Shown: positions 34,309 to 43,832 of the stretch, in pieces
How the letters are laid out: every line of letters begins with the position of its first letter
Numbering within the stretch: position 1 is the stretch's first letter
The notes under the pieces: model-generated
Database searches by the model: none
What the model was told of the DNA's origin: nothing
The model's input: the letters and a program-made list of their open reading frames with translations, nothing else
NCBI RefSeq assembly: GCF_900108875.1
Contig: NZ_FNYJ01000009.1
Span: 62,001-126,000, forward strand
Source: Pseudomonas sp. NFR16
GTDB lineage: Bacteria; Pseudomonadota; Gammaproteobacteria; Pseudomonadales; Pseudomonadaceae
Length of the DNA stretch: 64,000 bases
Reading direction: 5' to 3'
Translations under genes and position numbers: made by a program

Positions 34309-36917
34309 TCAGAATCGTGGCCCCTGCCATGGCTTGGCGCCAGGCTTCTTCTTGGCAGGTGCATTGACGACGCGGAGCAAAGCCTTCTGATCGACATCCC
34401 AGAAGTCAGCGGACTCATCAATGTAGCGGCTCGCCTTCTCCATGACTCTCACTTTGGCCTCCTTACGATCCACGTACCAGTAGCAGGCTTGATTGCACGG
34501 GTGATTGCAACGTAGGCCGTGCGCAGGGCCTCATGGCATTGCGAGGTGTCGTATCCACAAGGGTCGCCCTGGCTTCCCATCTTGGCCTGCCTGTAGAGGT
34601 CATTCTTGTAGGGCGAGGAGGACTTGACCTCGCAGTCGCCCAGCAGGAAAACCGCATCAGCCTGCAGCCCTTTGGAGGCGTGATAAGTGAGGATCTTGAT
34701 ATCGTCCTTACGCCCTTCGTCAGCGGCGCGCTTGGTCGGGCGATCAAGCTGACGGGATATCTCGTCCCTGTCTTTCCTTCTGCGCGACAGGAGAAGGATG
34801 GTTTCATTTTGTTCGTAGTGCCGAAGAACTTCTTGCTTCATATGCCCGTAGTCGGGGGCCAGCACCTTCACCGGTGCCTTGTCGTTCATGACGCGAGGGT
34901 TGGCCGCAAGGCCTCCCTTGTCGGAAGCGCCTCCGGTACGAATGACGATCTGTTCCGCAGCGTCGATGACCCATTGATGGGATCTGTAGTTGTCCCGAAG
35001 CGTCACAGCAGTCGTGGAGGGGGACGGGAACTGCTTGTCAAAGTCGGTGAAAAAGTGAGGTGAACTGCCCCGTCAGCCATAAATGCTCTCCCAGTAATCT
35101 CCCACCGCCATCAGCGACGCATAGGCAGGAGGCCCATCCGTCAGAACCCGCATGTTGCGGCGTTCGATTTCGGCAAACGTCGCTCGCACCCAGGAAATCG
35201 TGTTCGCGCCCACATCCTGGAACTCATCGATCATCAGCGTCGTCATGGGCTGAAGTACATGAGGCGGGATGACACGCAGATTCAACGCGCCTCGCTCACT
35301 AAACATCGCGAACATGGCGTTGAAGGTCATGACCGGCGGACTCATGTCCCGGAGCATGTCTTGGAATCTATTCCAGAAGATGCTCAGGGCCGCAAAAAAC
35401 CGGCGATCCGGATCGTCGTTCGTCAATTTCATTTTCTTGACCGCCTCGATGACATCCAGACCGAGGTTTTCCATGAAGGATGCAGACGAATAAAACGCAT
35501 CCATGATGGGCTGCCCGCCCAGCTCGCCCTGCACTTCGTAGTTGAATTTTGGGCAACTGGTCGCAAGGTGTTTGATGGCATCAACGGAGCCAGCAGCTTC
35601 TTTGTAGTTCTTCAGGTAGATCACCGGCGAAGAACAGAACGCCTGAAACAGCAGACGTTTGTCTTTGACGTTGCTGTTCATGTACGAGCTCTGACCAGGC
35701 GTTTTGAGTCCGCCAGGTTCGTTGTTGTCTACACCCAGGAGCACATACGCACCTAACTTTGGAATATAACCGTCGGCATGAAAGGTTTGCCCCAGTATGG
35801 ATACGTCTCTGCCCGCTGGATCGACGCCCTCGATCGGCCATCGCCCTGCTTTGCTCCAAAGCCCCTCCAAGGCGTTGCATAGGGTTTGATCTAAGGCGGC
35901 CATGTCCTTGGCCTTGCGTTTGCGATCCAGCACGTCAGGGTGATCCTAGTCGAGCTGCTCAAGAATGATTGATCGGCGAACGAGATGACCTATGAGCTCT
36001 TTGAACACGGCGTTGCCGGCATAGAGTTCGTGGTAGCACCGGTTCATCAGATCCAGCTGTTCCGACTTCAACTTGACGTTGAGCATGGAACCGTCTTTTT
36101 CATCCTCATCATTTTTGTTGTCCAGGAACTCAAACGCCCTGACTTTTTCAAGGCCCTTGATGCTTCGGGTAAATGCAAGTATGCGGGAGTGGAACGTGCG
36201 AACGATGTCCAGGGACTCTTCTTCAGAGATTGTGCGCCCCCACTTTCCAAAAACCTCTCTAACTTTCCCTGCGAAATCGTGCTTGGACTCTTTCGTGAAC
36301 GTCACCACTGTCAGGCTTGAAAAATCCACACCCAAGTAGTGATTCAGCAGCAGGAGCCTCAAGACCATGGTTGTAGATTTTCCGCTACCGGCGCCGGCGA
36401 CCACCGAAGTGGTAGGCGTGGTGGACAGGATCATTTTCCATTGCTGCTTCGAAGGTTGTTGGTGCTTGGGCAGATTACGAGCCACATCGTCAATGAATCG
36501 CTGCCTCACCTCCGGCGAAATCCTGAAGTTCCACTCCTTGAAGAGTGTTCGCTCCTTGTCCCTTGGAGCACCTGGCTCTGACATAGGGCCTGGGCGGAGT
36601 ACGACGATTTGTTTGCCGTCCTCAACGCCACGATCGTAACCCGCCCTGTCACCGTCCTCTCGACCTTCAGCCCAGCCGACCTCCCGTCCCCGACGCCAGG
36701 CAGAGGCTTGTTCGATGCCCCAGCTGTCCAACAACCGGTCGAGCACTCTGTGCATCCAACGCTTGTTGACGTCGTGATCAGGTTTACGGATCGGTTGAGA
36801 CACGGGTGGCTTGGGGGTTGAGACATCCACTGCGGGTAAGACTCCAGGACGAATGTGGGCCCACCCCTTCGTGCAGGTGAGCTGGAAGCAGGTCGAGCAG
36901 CCTACCATCACCCACAT
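34309..36917 (-). pseudogene. UvrD/PcrA-type superfamily I helicase, broken by two stops and one frameshift
   Basis: Read leftward from 36917, a single frame encodes an N-terminal extension, Walker A (SVVAGAGSGKSTTMVL), motif Ia (LTVVTFTKESK), the region LNLRVIPPHVLQPMTTLMIDEFQDVG (motif II DEFQD), GDYWESIYG, the motif IV region LRDNYRSHQWVI, and ILTYHASKGLQADAVFLLG. An in-frame TAG (35948-35946) follows RRSIILEQLD. A TGA (35075-35073) replaces the Trp of the usual GDxxQSIYGWRGSS. Near 34497 one A is missing in AVAITRA..., after which the other frame gives ACYWYVDRKEAKVRVMEKAS to a stop at 34309. Homologues of this type often pair with nucleases in defence. The rest of the frame is intact, so the inactivation seems recent. 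Confidence 0.88.
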
Positions 36918-37113
36918 GCGGTGCCACTGCGAAATAGTCCTTAGAACCTTGACCTAGAGCGGATGAATGGTCAGCGTCTCGCCCTACCCGTTATCGACAA
37001 AATCAGAGTTAACCTGAACCAGCCCTTGAATTAAGGCAGAACGCCATCACATAACTAATACCGGTGGCAATAAGGAATTCATCCAGGATTGCCCGGACTG
37101 AAGGAGCAAGACC

Positions 37114-37404
37114 ATGGCAAAACCAACCACGATTCGAGAGATCAACGACAAGTATTCCTACAAGGATGAAAACCCGAACGGCAAGCGTGATGCCGCGTTG
37201 GTTTCGTGTGCCCAGTGTGATGACTACAACGAGCTCCAGTACATTTACGACTCCAAACTGCTGCCGCTGGTGAATGGCGGGAAGGTTACCAAGCAGGCGG
37301 CAATAGACGCACTTTCGCAGTGCTGTGAGGAGTTGGCCAACCCTCGCACGCGCGTGAAGTTCTACGCCCTGCTGACCAAAAAACTGGGCCACACGATCGG
37401 TTAA
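37114..37404 (+). CDS. Small conserved-looking protein of unknown function (96 aa)
   Basis: The product is soluble, with a CAQC motif (ALVSCAQCDDYNELQYIYD) that may bind metal or be redox-active, plus CC further on (LSQCCEELANPRT). It is not recognised. AAGGAG lies 9 nt upstream of the ATG. It lies between the helicase pseudogene (divergent) and the LysR pseudogene. Confidence 0.6.
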   Translation: MAKPTTIREINDKYSYKDENPNGKRDAALVSCAQCDDYNELQYIYDSKLLPLVNGGKVTKQAAIDALSQCCEELANPRTRVKFYALLTKKLGHTIG

Positions 37405-37494
37405 CTCGTGAGCCCCTGACAGCGTCAGGACTCAATGGCCGTCCAAGCGGCGGCCTACGCTCATTCCTGTAACTCGCGCGTCCCCCATTCTGCT

Positions 37495-38281
37495 CTACCG
37501 ATCCGATACGCCCGTCGGTTTACCACTGCCGTAGGTGCCAAGTGTTCGCCGAGGTATTTCAGCAGGATGCTGACCTTGGGGAGTCTTTCCTAGGTTTTGA
37601 GCCACACCAGGTTCATCGGCAGCCCGTCCGTGGCGAGCTCAGGTAGCACTTCCACCAAGCGGCCTTCATCCAAGTGTGTCTGGACAAGCCAGGTCGGCAA
37701 TTGCGCGATACCGTGCCCAGCCAATGTTGCAGCCACCTCCCCTTCGCCATCTCCAACAGCAAGTCGCGGATGAATCAACCGGCGCTGCTGATCGTCTGAC
37801 AGACGGTCACCGAAGTACCACGCGCCCACCTGACCATCGGTGTAGCCGTAAGCAACGCAGAGGTGATCCTCAAGATCGGCTTCATCCAGGAGCTTGCCAA
37901 GTTCCTGCAGAAACTAGGTGCAGCGCAAAAGACCATACGCTGAGCGCCAATGAACCGATGGCCAAGCCCTGGATACCGGGCATCCGGGCCCCCAATTCGC
38001 ACCACGATGTCGATGCCCTTGTGAACGGGGTCGATAAAACGATCCGAGAACGAAATGTGCGGCTGCAGCAGCGGGTATTCCTTGAGGAAGCTCAGGATCA
38101 AAGGCAGCTCATGAAGCACCGTATGAAGCAGGCAGATCGATGCGTAACCGGCCATGGGGCATCTCAGCGAAGAAACAAGCTTAGAGACGCATGCGAGCTT
38201 GCTTGGCGTGGCTCTTCGAGCACGGCTGTCGTGAATCAAGCCACCAGCAGGCGTCTTGGCCCTGCGGGCTTCCATCCTCAC
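37495..38281 (-). pseudogene. LysR-family regulator fragment, frameshifted and interrupted
   Basis: The effector-binding domain of a LysR regulator is recognisable in two frames: LPLILSFLKEYPLLQPHISFSDRFIDP and GIDIVVRIGGPDARYPGLG in one, then GAWYFGDRLSDDQQRRL and ATLAGHGIAQLPTWLVQTHLDEGRLVEVL in another, joined near 37830. An in-frame TAG at 37590 (after NLVWLKT) is followed by the rest of the usual C-terminus (LPKVSILLKYLGEHLAP). The DNA-binding domain is lost. It faces a truncated gene at 38394, which it once probably controlled. Confidence 0.82.
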
Positions 38282-38393
38282 GCGCTCGTATTTGCTTACA
38301 AACTACAGCGCCATTCGCGTTTTTGGCTCGGCAACAAATCGGGTACGGTAATGGGGAATGGAAACCCAGACTTTTACTGAAGGACGCTCTCTC

Positions 38394-38672
38394 GTGACAA
38401 CCCTATCTTCGCTAGTCGCCGAACGCCTGAACAACCGTAAATTCCAGGTCGCAGGCAATGCTCATGGCCTATCCGGCGCCGGCACTGTTTTTGAGTACCA
38501 AGTCGATGGTACTGCGATCACCAGCACCTACCAAGGCGGGAAGATCCAGACAGGTCATCAGGTAGGACATGTGACGGGCCCAGATACCTTCGATCTGCTC
38601 TTCCATTGCATCACTAGAATATCGTATTTTTCCAGTCGAAAACGAGCCCACCAGCCTTTTGAACAGAGTTAA
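38394..38672 (+). pseudogene. C-terminally truncated small beta-rich protein of the 'N-acetylglutamate synthase-like' family
   Basis: The frame from the GTG at 38394 (or ATG at 38358) gives LSSLVAERLNNRKFQVAGN, GAGTVFEYQVDG, TSTYQGGKIQTGHQVGHV, and DLLFHCIT, matching the first two thirds of a ~110-residue family often misnamed N-acetylglutamate synthase. After CIT (about 38612) the sequence changes to an unrelated tail and the usual WSRGT end is missing. This point coincides with the change to AT-rich DNA, so it marks an insertion or deletion junction. Confidence 0.7.
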
Positions 38673-38694
38673 AGACTGATGAGCATTTAGGTAC

Positions 38695-39840
38695 TCAGTG
38701 CCAGTCACCTACGAGAATTGTCTCAACATATACCTCACCATCAAGGCAAGGAAGCTGATCAACAAATTTGTTTTTCAAACAGCGCCAAAACAGAGTCTTA
38801 AATGCCACTAAGCCAGCATTTAAATCAGTAAAGACGACAGTTATAACAACTGCCGAAAGCGCCGAATCTTGAGCACAATCACGGATTGACTTCTCGTACA
38901 TCAAAATAGTCTTAGGTACGGAGATCGCAATTATCAAATGATACTCCTGATCACAAAGTTGAAATTGGGGGTAATACAGGTCAAAACTCACACATCCCAC
39001 TTTTACGGTATGCCATCCCCATTCCCATCGACTAGCAGGCAGCGCGGGACTCGTAGCGACTTGCCATACTAGAATTTCGTTATCACAACGACTGCGCTCA
39101 CGTCTTTTGCTCATGTCATCTTCAATACTTTTCAGGGAATCACACTGCTGAAGTATTTTGTTTTTCTGCTTTTCGATCTCTACATCCGCGGAATTATGCG
39201 GACGCGAACGTTTAGCTTTTGCGAACTCCTTGTCCTCCGGACAAACCAATTCATTTGGGCCACGGACAGGTCTAGTTTCACGACTTCGTTGCTCCTCTCT
39301 CAGAAGGCGAATGCGATAGTCTTCCTTCAGCCTCAGCCTAATAAAATCTTCCTGTGTTGTATCTCTGAATTCATCACTAACTATTTCTGCGGAACAGGTT
39401 TTGGCGCAACCAAAAGCGAAAGGACTAATATCGGGATTACTCTTAATAAAATCTTGCGCGTACCGATCTACATCTCCCATAGATAAGCTATATGCTCTAA
39501 ACGCCTTCTCAATGCGCTCCTTAGCATCTTGATTGAGCCCATCCTGTAAGAAGAGAACTATATCTGCCTTTACATCCACCTTTCGACTCGCAGATGTTGC
39601 AATTTTAAAAACGCTAATTTCCTGCCCTTTGTCGAGGAGCACCCAGTATTGGATAACACTCCAAGGCACATCAATATTTGAAATAGCTCCTCCTAGACCA
39701 AACGCTGGCACTGGAGATTTCGTGTAACCTGAGAACTCTGGAAGCGGCCAGCTCCACTGGCCGCCGGTATTTTCACTTTGTACAAATTTAACAAGCCCTG
39801 CATCAGAGAAATCAACTTTTGAATCACCAAGATATATCAT
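38695..39840 (-). CDS. Protein of unknown function (381 aa) in AT-rich DNA
   Basis: I do not recognise this protein. The N-terminal third is mixed, with a basic, Arg/Glu-rich region in the middle (RLREEQRSRETRPV..., KSIEDDMSKRRERSRC) and a C-terminal globular part with several Cys. There is no signal peptide or clear membrane segment. GAGGGA lies 8 nt upstream of the ATG, so it is a real gene. Base composition and codon use are clearly more AT-rich than the surroundings, indicating recent transfer. The following 880 bp contain no gene. Confidence 0.6.
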   Translation of the reverse strand: MIYLGDSKVDFSDAGLVKFVQSENTGGQWSWPLPEFSGYTKSPVPAFGLGGAISNIDVPWSVIQYWVLLDKGQEISVFKIATSASRKVDVKADIVLFLQDGLNQDAKERIEKAFRAYSLSMGDVDRYAQDFIKSNPDISPFAFGCAKTCSAEIVSDEFRDTTQEDFIRLRLKEDYRIRLLREEQRSRETRPVRGPNELVCPEDKEFAKAKRSRPHNSADVEIEKQKNKILQQCDSLKSIEDDMSKRRERSRCDNEILVWQVATSPALPASRWEWGWHTVKVGCVSFDLYYPQFQLCDQEYHLIIAISVPKTILMYEKSIRDCAQDSALSAVVITVVFTDLNAGLVAFKTLFWRCLKNKFVDQLPCLDGEVYVETILVGDWH

Positions 39841-40721
39841 TTTTATTCCCTCAATCTATCAGGTAGGCCCGGCTTCACTGCTGATTTCGAAGGGGGGGGG
39901 GGAGCGCCGCTATCGGCGCTAATCAACAATAGGCGGTAATCGAGCTCTACGCTTTGCTATTTTTTTGACGAAAATCAGGCGCAGGTTGCAATATTTCTGA
40001 GTCAGATTGTCCCTGTTCACGGAAGCTCTTCACTCTAGTAGCATTTCGGAGTTGGAATCCGCTTGCCAACCCTGCACATTACTGTCCAAATCTGCTACTC
40101 GGGCACTAAGACCATACGTTCAAAGCCTGCTTGTAGATCGCCACTCATGAGGAGGGGCTATTGGTGATCACCAAACTGAGCAGCCGCCCGCACTCCCTCC
40201 AGGCAATGGAGCACCTGGCTTCAGGGTACGGCTAGGAAATTCAGTCTACGGGTGCCTATTAATTTTTATCGCTAGTTGAGCAACTACAGCGGTCTCACCC
40301 GGCCTGAGACGCCATATGATTAATGAGAGGCTAACTTTTTAATAGCTAGCAAGGCATGCCCCACTATAACTTGGTCTAAGTTTTTAGGACGGCCTTAACG
40401 AATTCCACTGAGGAGCAGCCTATGGAATAGCAGGTCAACAGTGCTTGTGAATGGGACAAAAATTCCGAGGCCAAATTACGTAATGGCGAGGAAGCTTTTT
40501 TTGGACTGCAGATACTTCGCTAGCAGAAGCATCTCAAGAGATACTTCGCCGCATTAGCAAAATCTGAACCCAGTGCAATTTATTAACAAGATCCGAAGCC
40601 GGGAGATTAGCGTCGTCAAAATTTGTCGTTATTATTCTCGCGAGCCCTACTGAATATTAACCAGGGCATGCAAACAGCTGGAGCTACTTGAGCCCCTAAA
40701 GTGCCACTACACCCCAAGCAG
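39841..40721. other. 881-bp non-coding AT-rich stretch with a G11 tract
   Basis: No gene is supported on either strand. Upstream of the 381-aa gene is a run of eleven G (39892-39902) within otherwise AT-rich DNA. The remainder has only short frames and no recognisable RNA structure. Confidence 0.5.
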
Positions 40722-41327
40722 CTACTTTACAATCCACTCGCTTATTATTGTGAGCCGCTCCCACCCGCTCACCTGCTCAACGCTATGCCAGTTTTTTTTA
40801 TCTGAGTAAAACGCAATCAGCCGGTTAGCTATAGGCTCTACTACAACTGCCGAATCGAGAGGTGCTGTAGACGAGCGGTGTAGAAAAAGCCTCCCTTTGC
40901 ATCCAGGCGACCAATTTGGAGATACGTATAATATTACAACGAGTGACCTGCCCAATGGGGTGAAATCATGATGCCGAGGAAAAGCAGGGACTTCTTCATT
41001 GGCGAGTCGCAACTGAATCATACTTTTGTCGTTTAGATCGATATCTTTACCGCACAGATTTCTGACGAAATGATAAAAATCCAGCGAATAAAAAAACTGC
41101 GCAACAGTTGACTCTGTGAGTAAGCAATAGTGAACCTTATTATCATCGCCATCCAGAACTCTGAACTCGTGAGAATGCAGTAACAAATGCTCCTGCATCG
41201 AACTGAACGATTTCGGATCTAGAAAATCATCTACAACCCAATGAGGCCAAGGCGCGAATCTCCTAAAACTGCTACGGACACTCTCAACTTCGGCCAACAC
41301 GTCTTTTGATATACAAAGAGCATTCAT
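40722..41327 (-). CDS. 2-oxoglutarate/Fe(II)-dependent oxygenase-like protein
   Basis: The 201-residue product fits the prolyl-4-hydroxylase-type 2OG-Fe(II) fold. It has the iron HxD motif in PAFPRHHDFTPLG, a second His in KKNWHSVEQVSGWERLTI with the 2OG-binding Arg ten residues later, and WVVDDFLDPKSFSSMQEHL at the N-terminus as in many members. Such enzymes hydroxylate proteins, peptides or small molecules. It follows an 87-aa acidic protein gene by 55 bp in the same direction. It lies in AT-rich DNA next to an IS. The substrate may be the neighbouring small protein or an unlinked one; there is no direct evidence. Confidence 0.75.
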   Translation of the reverse strand: MNALCISKDVLAEVESVRSSFRRFAPWPHWVVDDFLDPKSFSSMQEHLLLHSHEFRVLDGDDNKVHYCLLTESTVAQFFYSLDFYHFVRNLCGKDIDLNDKSMIQLRLANEEVPAFPRHHDFTPLGRSLVVILYVSPNWSPGCKGRLFLHRSSTAPLDSAVVVEPIANRLIAFYSDKKNWHSVEQVSGWERLTIISEWIVK

Positions 41328-41382
41328 GTATTTTTTTCTCTGGATGTAAGATCTGATCCCAAATCAGGATCAGATCAAATCT

Positions 41383-41646
41383 TCAGTCTTTTGACTCAGG
41401 CTTATCAACTCCACCGTCTTTAATGCCTTTGTTTAGACGCTCGACCTTTATTGCTTCCTTCAACTCTTTCAAGAGCTCTTCGATTTGGGGAAGAATCTCA
41501 TCGACATCACGCTGCACTCCATTCGCATTACCTCCATTGCGGCAGAAATACTCCATTTGATCCAAGAAATTATCCACATCAGTGGAATTTGGATAAAATC
41601 GCACTGGATTTATTAAGGCACACTGGTACACGAAGTCGATAACCAT
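41383..41646 (-). CDS. Small acidic protein (87 aa) upstream of the oxygenase gene
   Basis: The 87-residue product begins MVIDFVYQCALINPVRFYP, has an Asn/Gly patch (RNGGNANGVQ), then an acidic helical region (DVDEILPQIEELLKELKEAIKVE) and a charged C-terminus. AGGAGA lies 8 nt upstream of the ATG. No family is recognised. As first gene of a pair with a 2OG oxygenase it could be a substrate, a carrier or an immunity protein. Confidence 0.55.
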   Translation of the reverse strand: MVIDFVYQCALINPVRFYPNSTDVDNFLDQMEYFCRNGGNANGVQRDVDEILPQIEELLKELKEAIKVERLNKGIKDGGVDKPESKD

Positions 41647-42104
41647 GCAATCTCTCCTAGACTAATTGCAGAAAATGGATGCACCAACCAAGCTCCATTC
41701 GTACGTCAGCTAGACTGCATGGGCACACATGCAGGATAGACCAAAATTTTGAGGCGATAGGGTTTGATAGGCTCCCGAATTGATAGGAGGTATCGACTGA
41801 TACCCCTGAACACGGTGCAGGCCCAAGTATGCGTACCCGCCCTAAGGTTGACGTGGATGAGTTATCGCCGTCAACTCATCGAGCTAGATGAAAAACGACT
41901 CGATTGTCTTGGGGATCCTGCCGCTGCGACGAGTGGTCGTAGCCAAGCCGCAAGCCGAGAAAGCTCATGCTTTCTGCTTAGGGATGCTCCGATCAACTTG
42001 CCGCGCAGCGATGGCGGGCCGTATTTCGCCAGGCAATCAGCGCTATGCCCTGAAAACGGCCTAACGCAGCGTGCGGCAGAGCATTTTCCGCTCGGTTTTC
42101 CGTG
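41647..42104. other. Region between the 87-aa gene and the IS
   Basis: No gene is supported. A rightward frame of 114 codons (41764-42108) has no ribosome binding site and reads into the end of the transposase on the other strand. The left end of the IS should lie within about 42030-42104 but I could not define its terminal inverted repeat. Confidence 0.4.
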
Positions 42105-43085
42105 TTAAGCGCGCAACTCACCCAAACCCATCAATAGTTTTCGAGCCATCCACAGGTTCGACAGGGCGAACAGCGTGGTCAGTTGGGCCGTGTTTTTCAT
42201 CAGCCCACGAAAGCGTACTTTCACGTAACCAAACTGGCGCTTGATGACCCGAAACGGATGTTCGACCTTGGCCCGTGTCTGCGCTTTGCAGTACTCGATC
42301 TTGCGCTTGGCTTTGTACAACAGGCTGCGTTTGTTCAGCTTGGAATACGTGCTGCGCCGAGCCGCGATTTGCCAGATCACGTCACGATTTTCGTGCTCTT
42401 CACGCTTCTCGACACCGGTATAACCTGCGTCCGCATAGACCGCGTTTTCTTCCCCGTGGAGCAGTTCGGCGACTTGGGTGACATCGGCCACATTGGCCGC
42501 AGTGCCGTGGACGTGATGAACCAGTCCTGACTCAACGTCAGCGCCGATGTGGGCCTTCATGCCGAAGAAATACTGGTTACCCTTCTTGGTCTGATGCATC
42601 TCGGGATCGCGCTCGCCGTCTTTGTTCTTGGTCGAGCTTGGGGCATGAATAATGGTGGCGTCGACGATGGTGCCCTGGCGCAGCGACAGGTCTTTTTCCT
42701 GCAAATAACCGTTGATGACTGCGAGGATGGCAGGCGCCAGTTGATGCTTCTCCAGCAGGTGCCGGAAGTTCATGATCATGGTGTCTTCCGGGATCGGCGC
42801 ACTCAGTGTCAGACGCGCGAACTGACGCATGGGCGTGATTTCGTAGAGCGCCTCCTCCATGGCCGGATCACTCAGGGAAAACCAATTTTGCAGCAGGTGA
42901 ATGCGCAACATGGTTTCCAGTGGGTAAGGTTTTCGACCGCCACCTGCCTTGGGGTAGAAAGGTTCGATCAGCCCCAACAGCCCTGCCCAGGGCACGACCT
43001 GATCCATCTCGGCAAGGAAGCGCTCGCGGCGGGTTTGCTTGCGCTTGCCGGCGTACTCGAAGTCAGAAAAGCTCATTTGGCTCAT
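42105..43085 (-). mobile_element. IS5-family transposase gene (insertion sequence)
   Basis: The 326-residue transposase is complete. It has the IS5-type N-terminus (RRERFLAEMDQVVPWAGLLGLIEPFYPK), DDE signature segments (GTIVDATIIHAPSSTKNKD, AVYADAGYTG) and the C-terminal VEHPFRVIKRQFGYVKVRFRG containing the catalytic Glu region (KIEYCKAQTRAKVEHP). The right end is probably near 43120-43150, around CCCGGGACTTATTCGGAGAA. A matching left inverted repeat was not found by eye. The element appears intact and may be active. It separates the AT-rich block from the rulAB side. Confidence 0.9.
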
Positions 43086-43344
43086 GGGCGGCTCGGATCA
43101 GGTGGTCAGGCGATTTTCGCATGCCCGGGACTTATTCGGAGAATCCCTAGATGCTTCACTCCTGGGGTGGCTCACAAGCTCTCAATCTTGACGACTTCAT
43201 GGAAGAGTCGTAGGGGAATCGAGAGTTGAGGTCGTAGACGTCCGCAACGCGGAGCGGCTTAGCTACGACATACGTCCGCCAACGGCGGTACACCAATCGA
43301 ACCCGTCATATGTACTGGACTCACCCATCGAAAGGGCATTCAAC

Positions 43345-43596
43345 ATGAAAGACGCACTGACCGCCGCATACAGCAACCTGATCCAGAATCAAGTCGAACT
43401 CGCTTCGACGCTTCAGTCCATCGTTGATGAAGCAGTACAACGTGGTGCACCTGAAGGCCACATCAACCAGGTGTGTCAGAGAATGGAGAGCTTGGCTTCA
43501 CAGCTCAACGCCTTATCCAAGAGCTTGTTGGAACGTAACGACGAAATCGAGAACTGCCAGCGCGATAAGAATCAACCTGGCACTGCTTCCACCTGA
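43345..43596 (+). CDS. Small coiled-coil protein of unknown function (83 aa)
   Basis: The product is entirely helical by appearance (LIQNQVELASTLQSIVDEA ... MESLASQLNALSKSLLERN) and ends in a charged tail. GAAAGGG precedes the ATG. It is convergent with the next gene, and their 3' ends overlap by 25 bp. No family is recognised; its heptad pattern suggests self-association. Confidence 0.55.
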   Translation: MKDALTAAYSNLIQNQVELASTLQSIVDEAVQRGAPEGHINQVCQRMESLASQLNALSKSLLERNDEIENCQRDKNQPGTAST

Positions 43597-43823
43597 ACGA
43601 TCCGCCCCTCGGCCACATCATTCACCATACCCTGCAGCCGAATTTCCTCCCTTTGAAACATCGCGATCATGCGGTGCAACGCCTGGGCATCTGGGTCATT
43701 CCCAGCTTGGCTCAACCTCTCAGCAATGCGCACGAGCTCCACAGCTGACCACTTCAGGTCAGCAGCAATCCCCTGCAAATCTCTACGCAAGTTTTGGTTT
43801 GTATCACTCATCTCAGCTCCCAT
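43572..43823 (-). CDS. Small helical protein downstream of rulB (83 aa)
   Basis: The product is helical and charged (DLQGIAADLKWSAVELVRIAERL, LHRMIAMFQREEIRLQGMV). It starts at 43823, or at an internal Met at 43811 with GGGAG upstream. It lies 9 bp after the rulB stop and is probably part of the rulAB transcript, so it would be SOS-induced. No family is recognised. Confidence 0.55.
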   Translation of the reverse strand: MGAEMSDTNQNLRRDLQGIAADLKWSAVELVRIAERLSQAGNDPDAQALHRMIAMFQREEIRLQGMVNDVAEGRIVQVEAVPG

Positions 43824-43832
43824 TTTTCGTCC

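Noticed and set aside
42030..43150. Exact IS ends and target duplication
   Set aside because: I could not match a left inverted repeat to the right-end candidate by eye, so no boundaries are claimed.
42549..43229. 226-codon rightward frame within the IS
   Set aside because: Antisense shadow of the IS5-family transposase.
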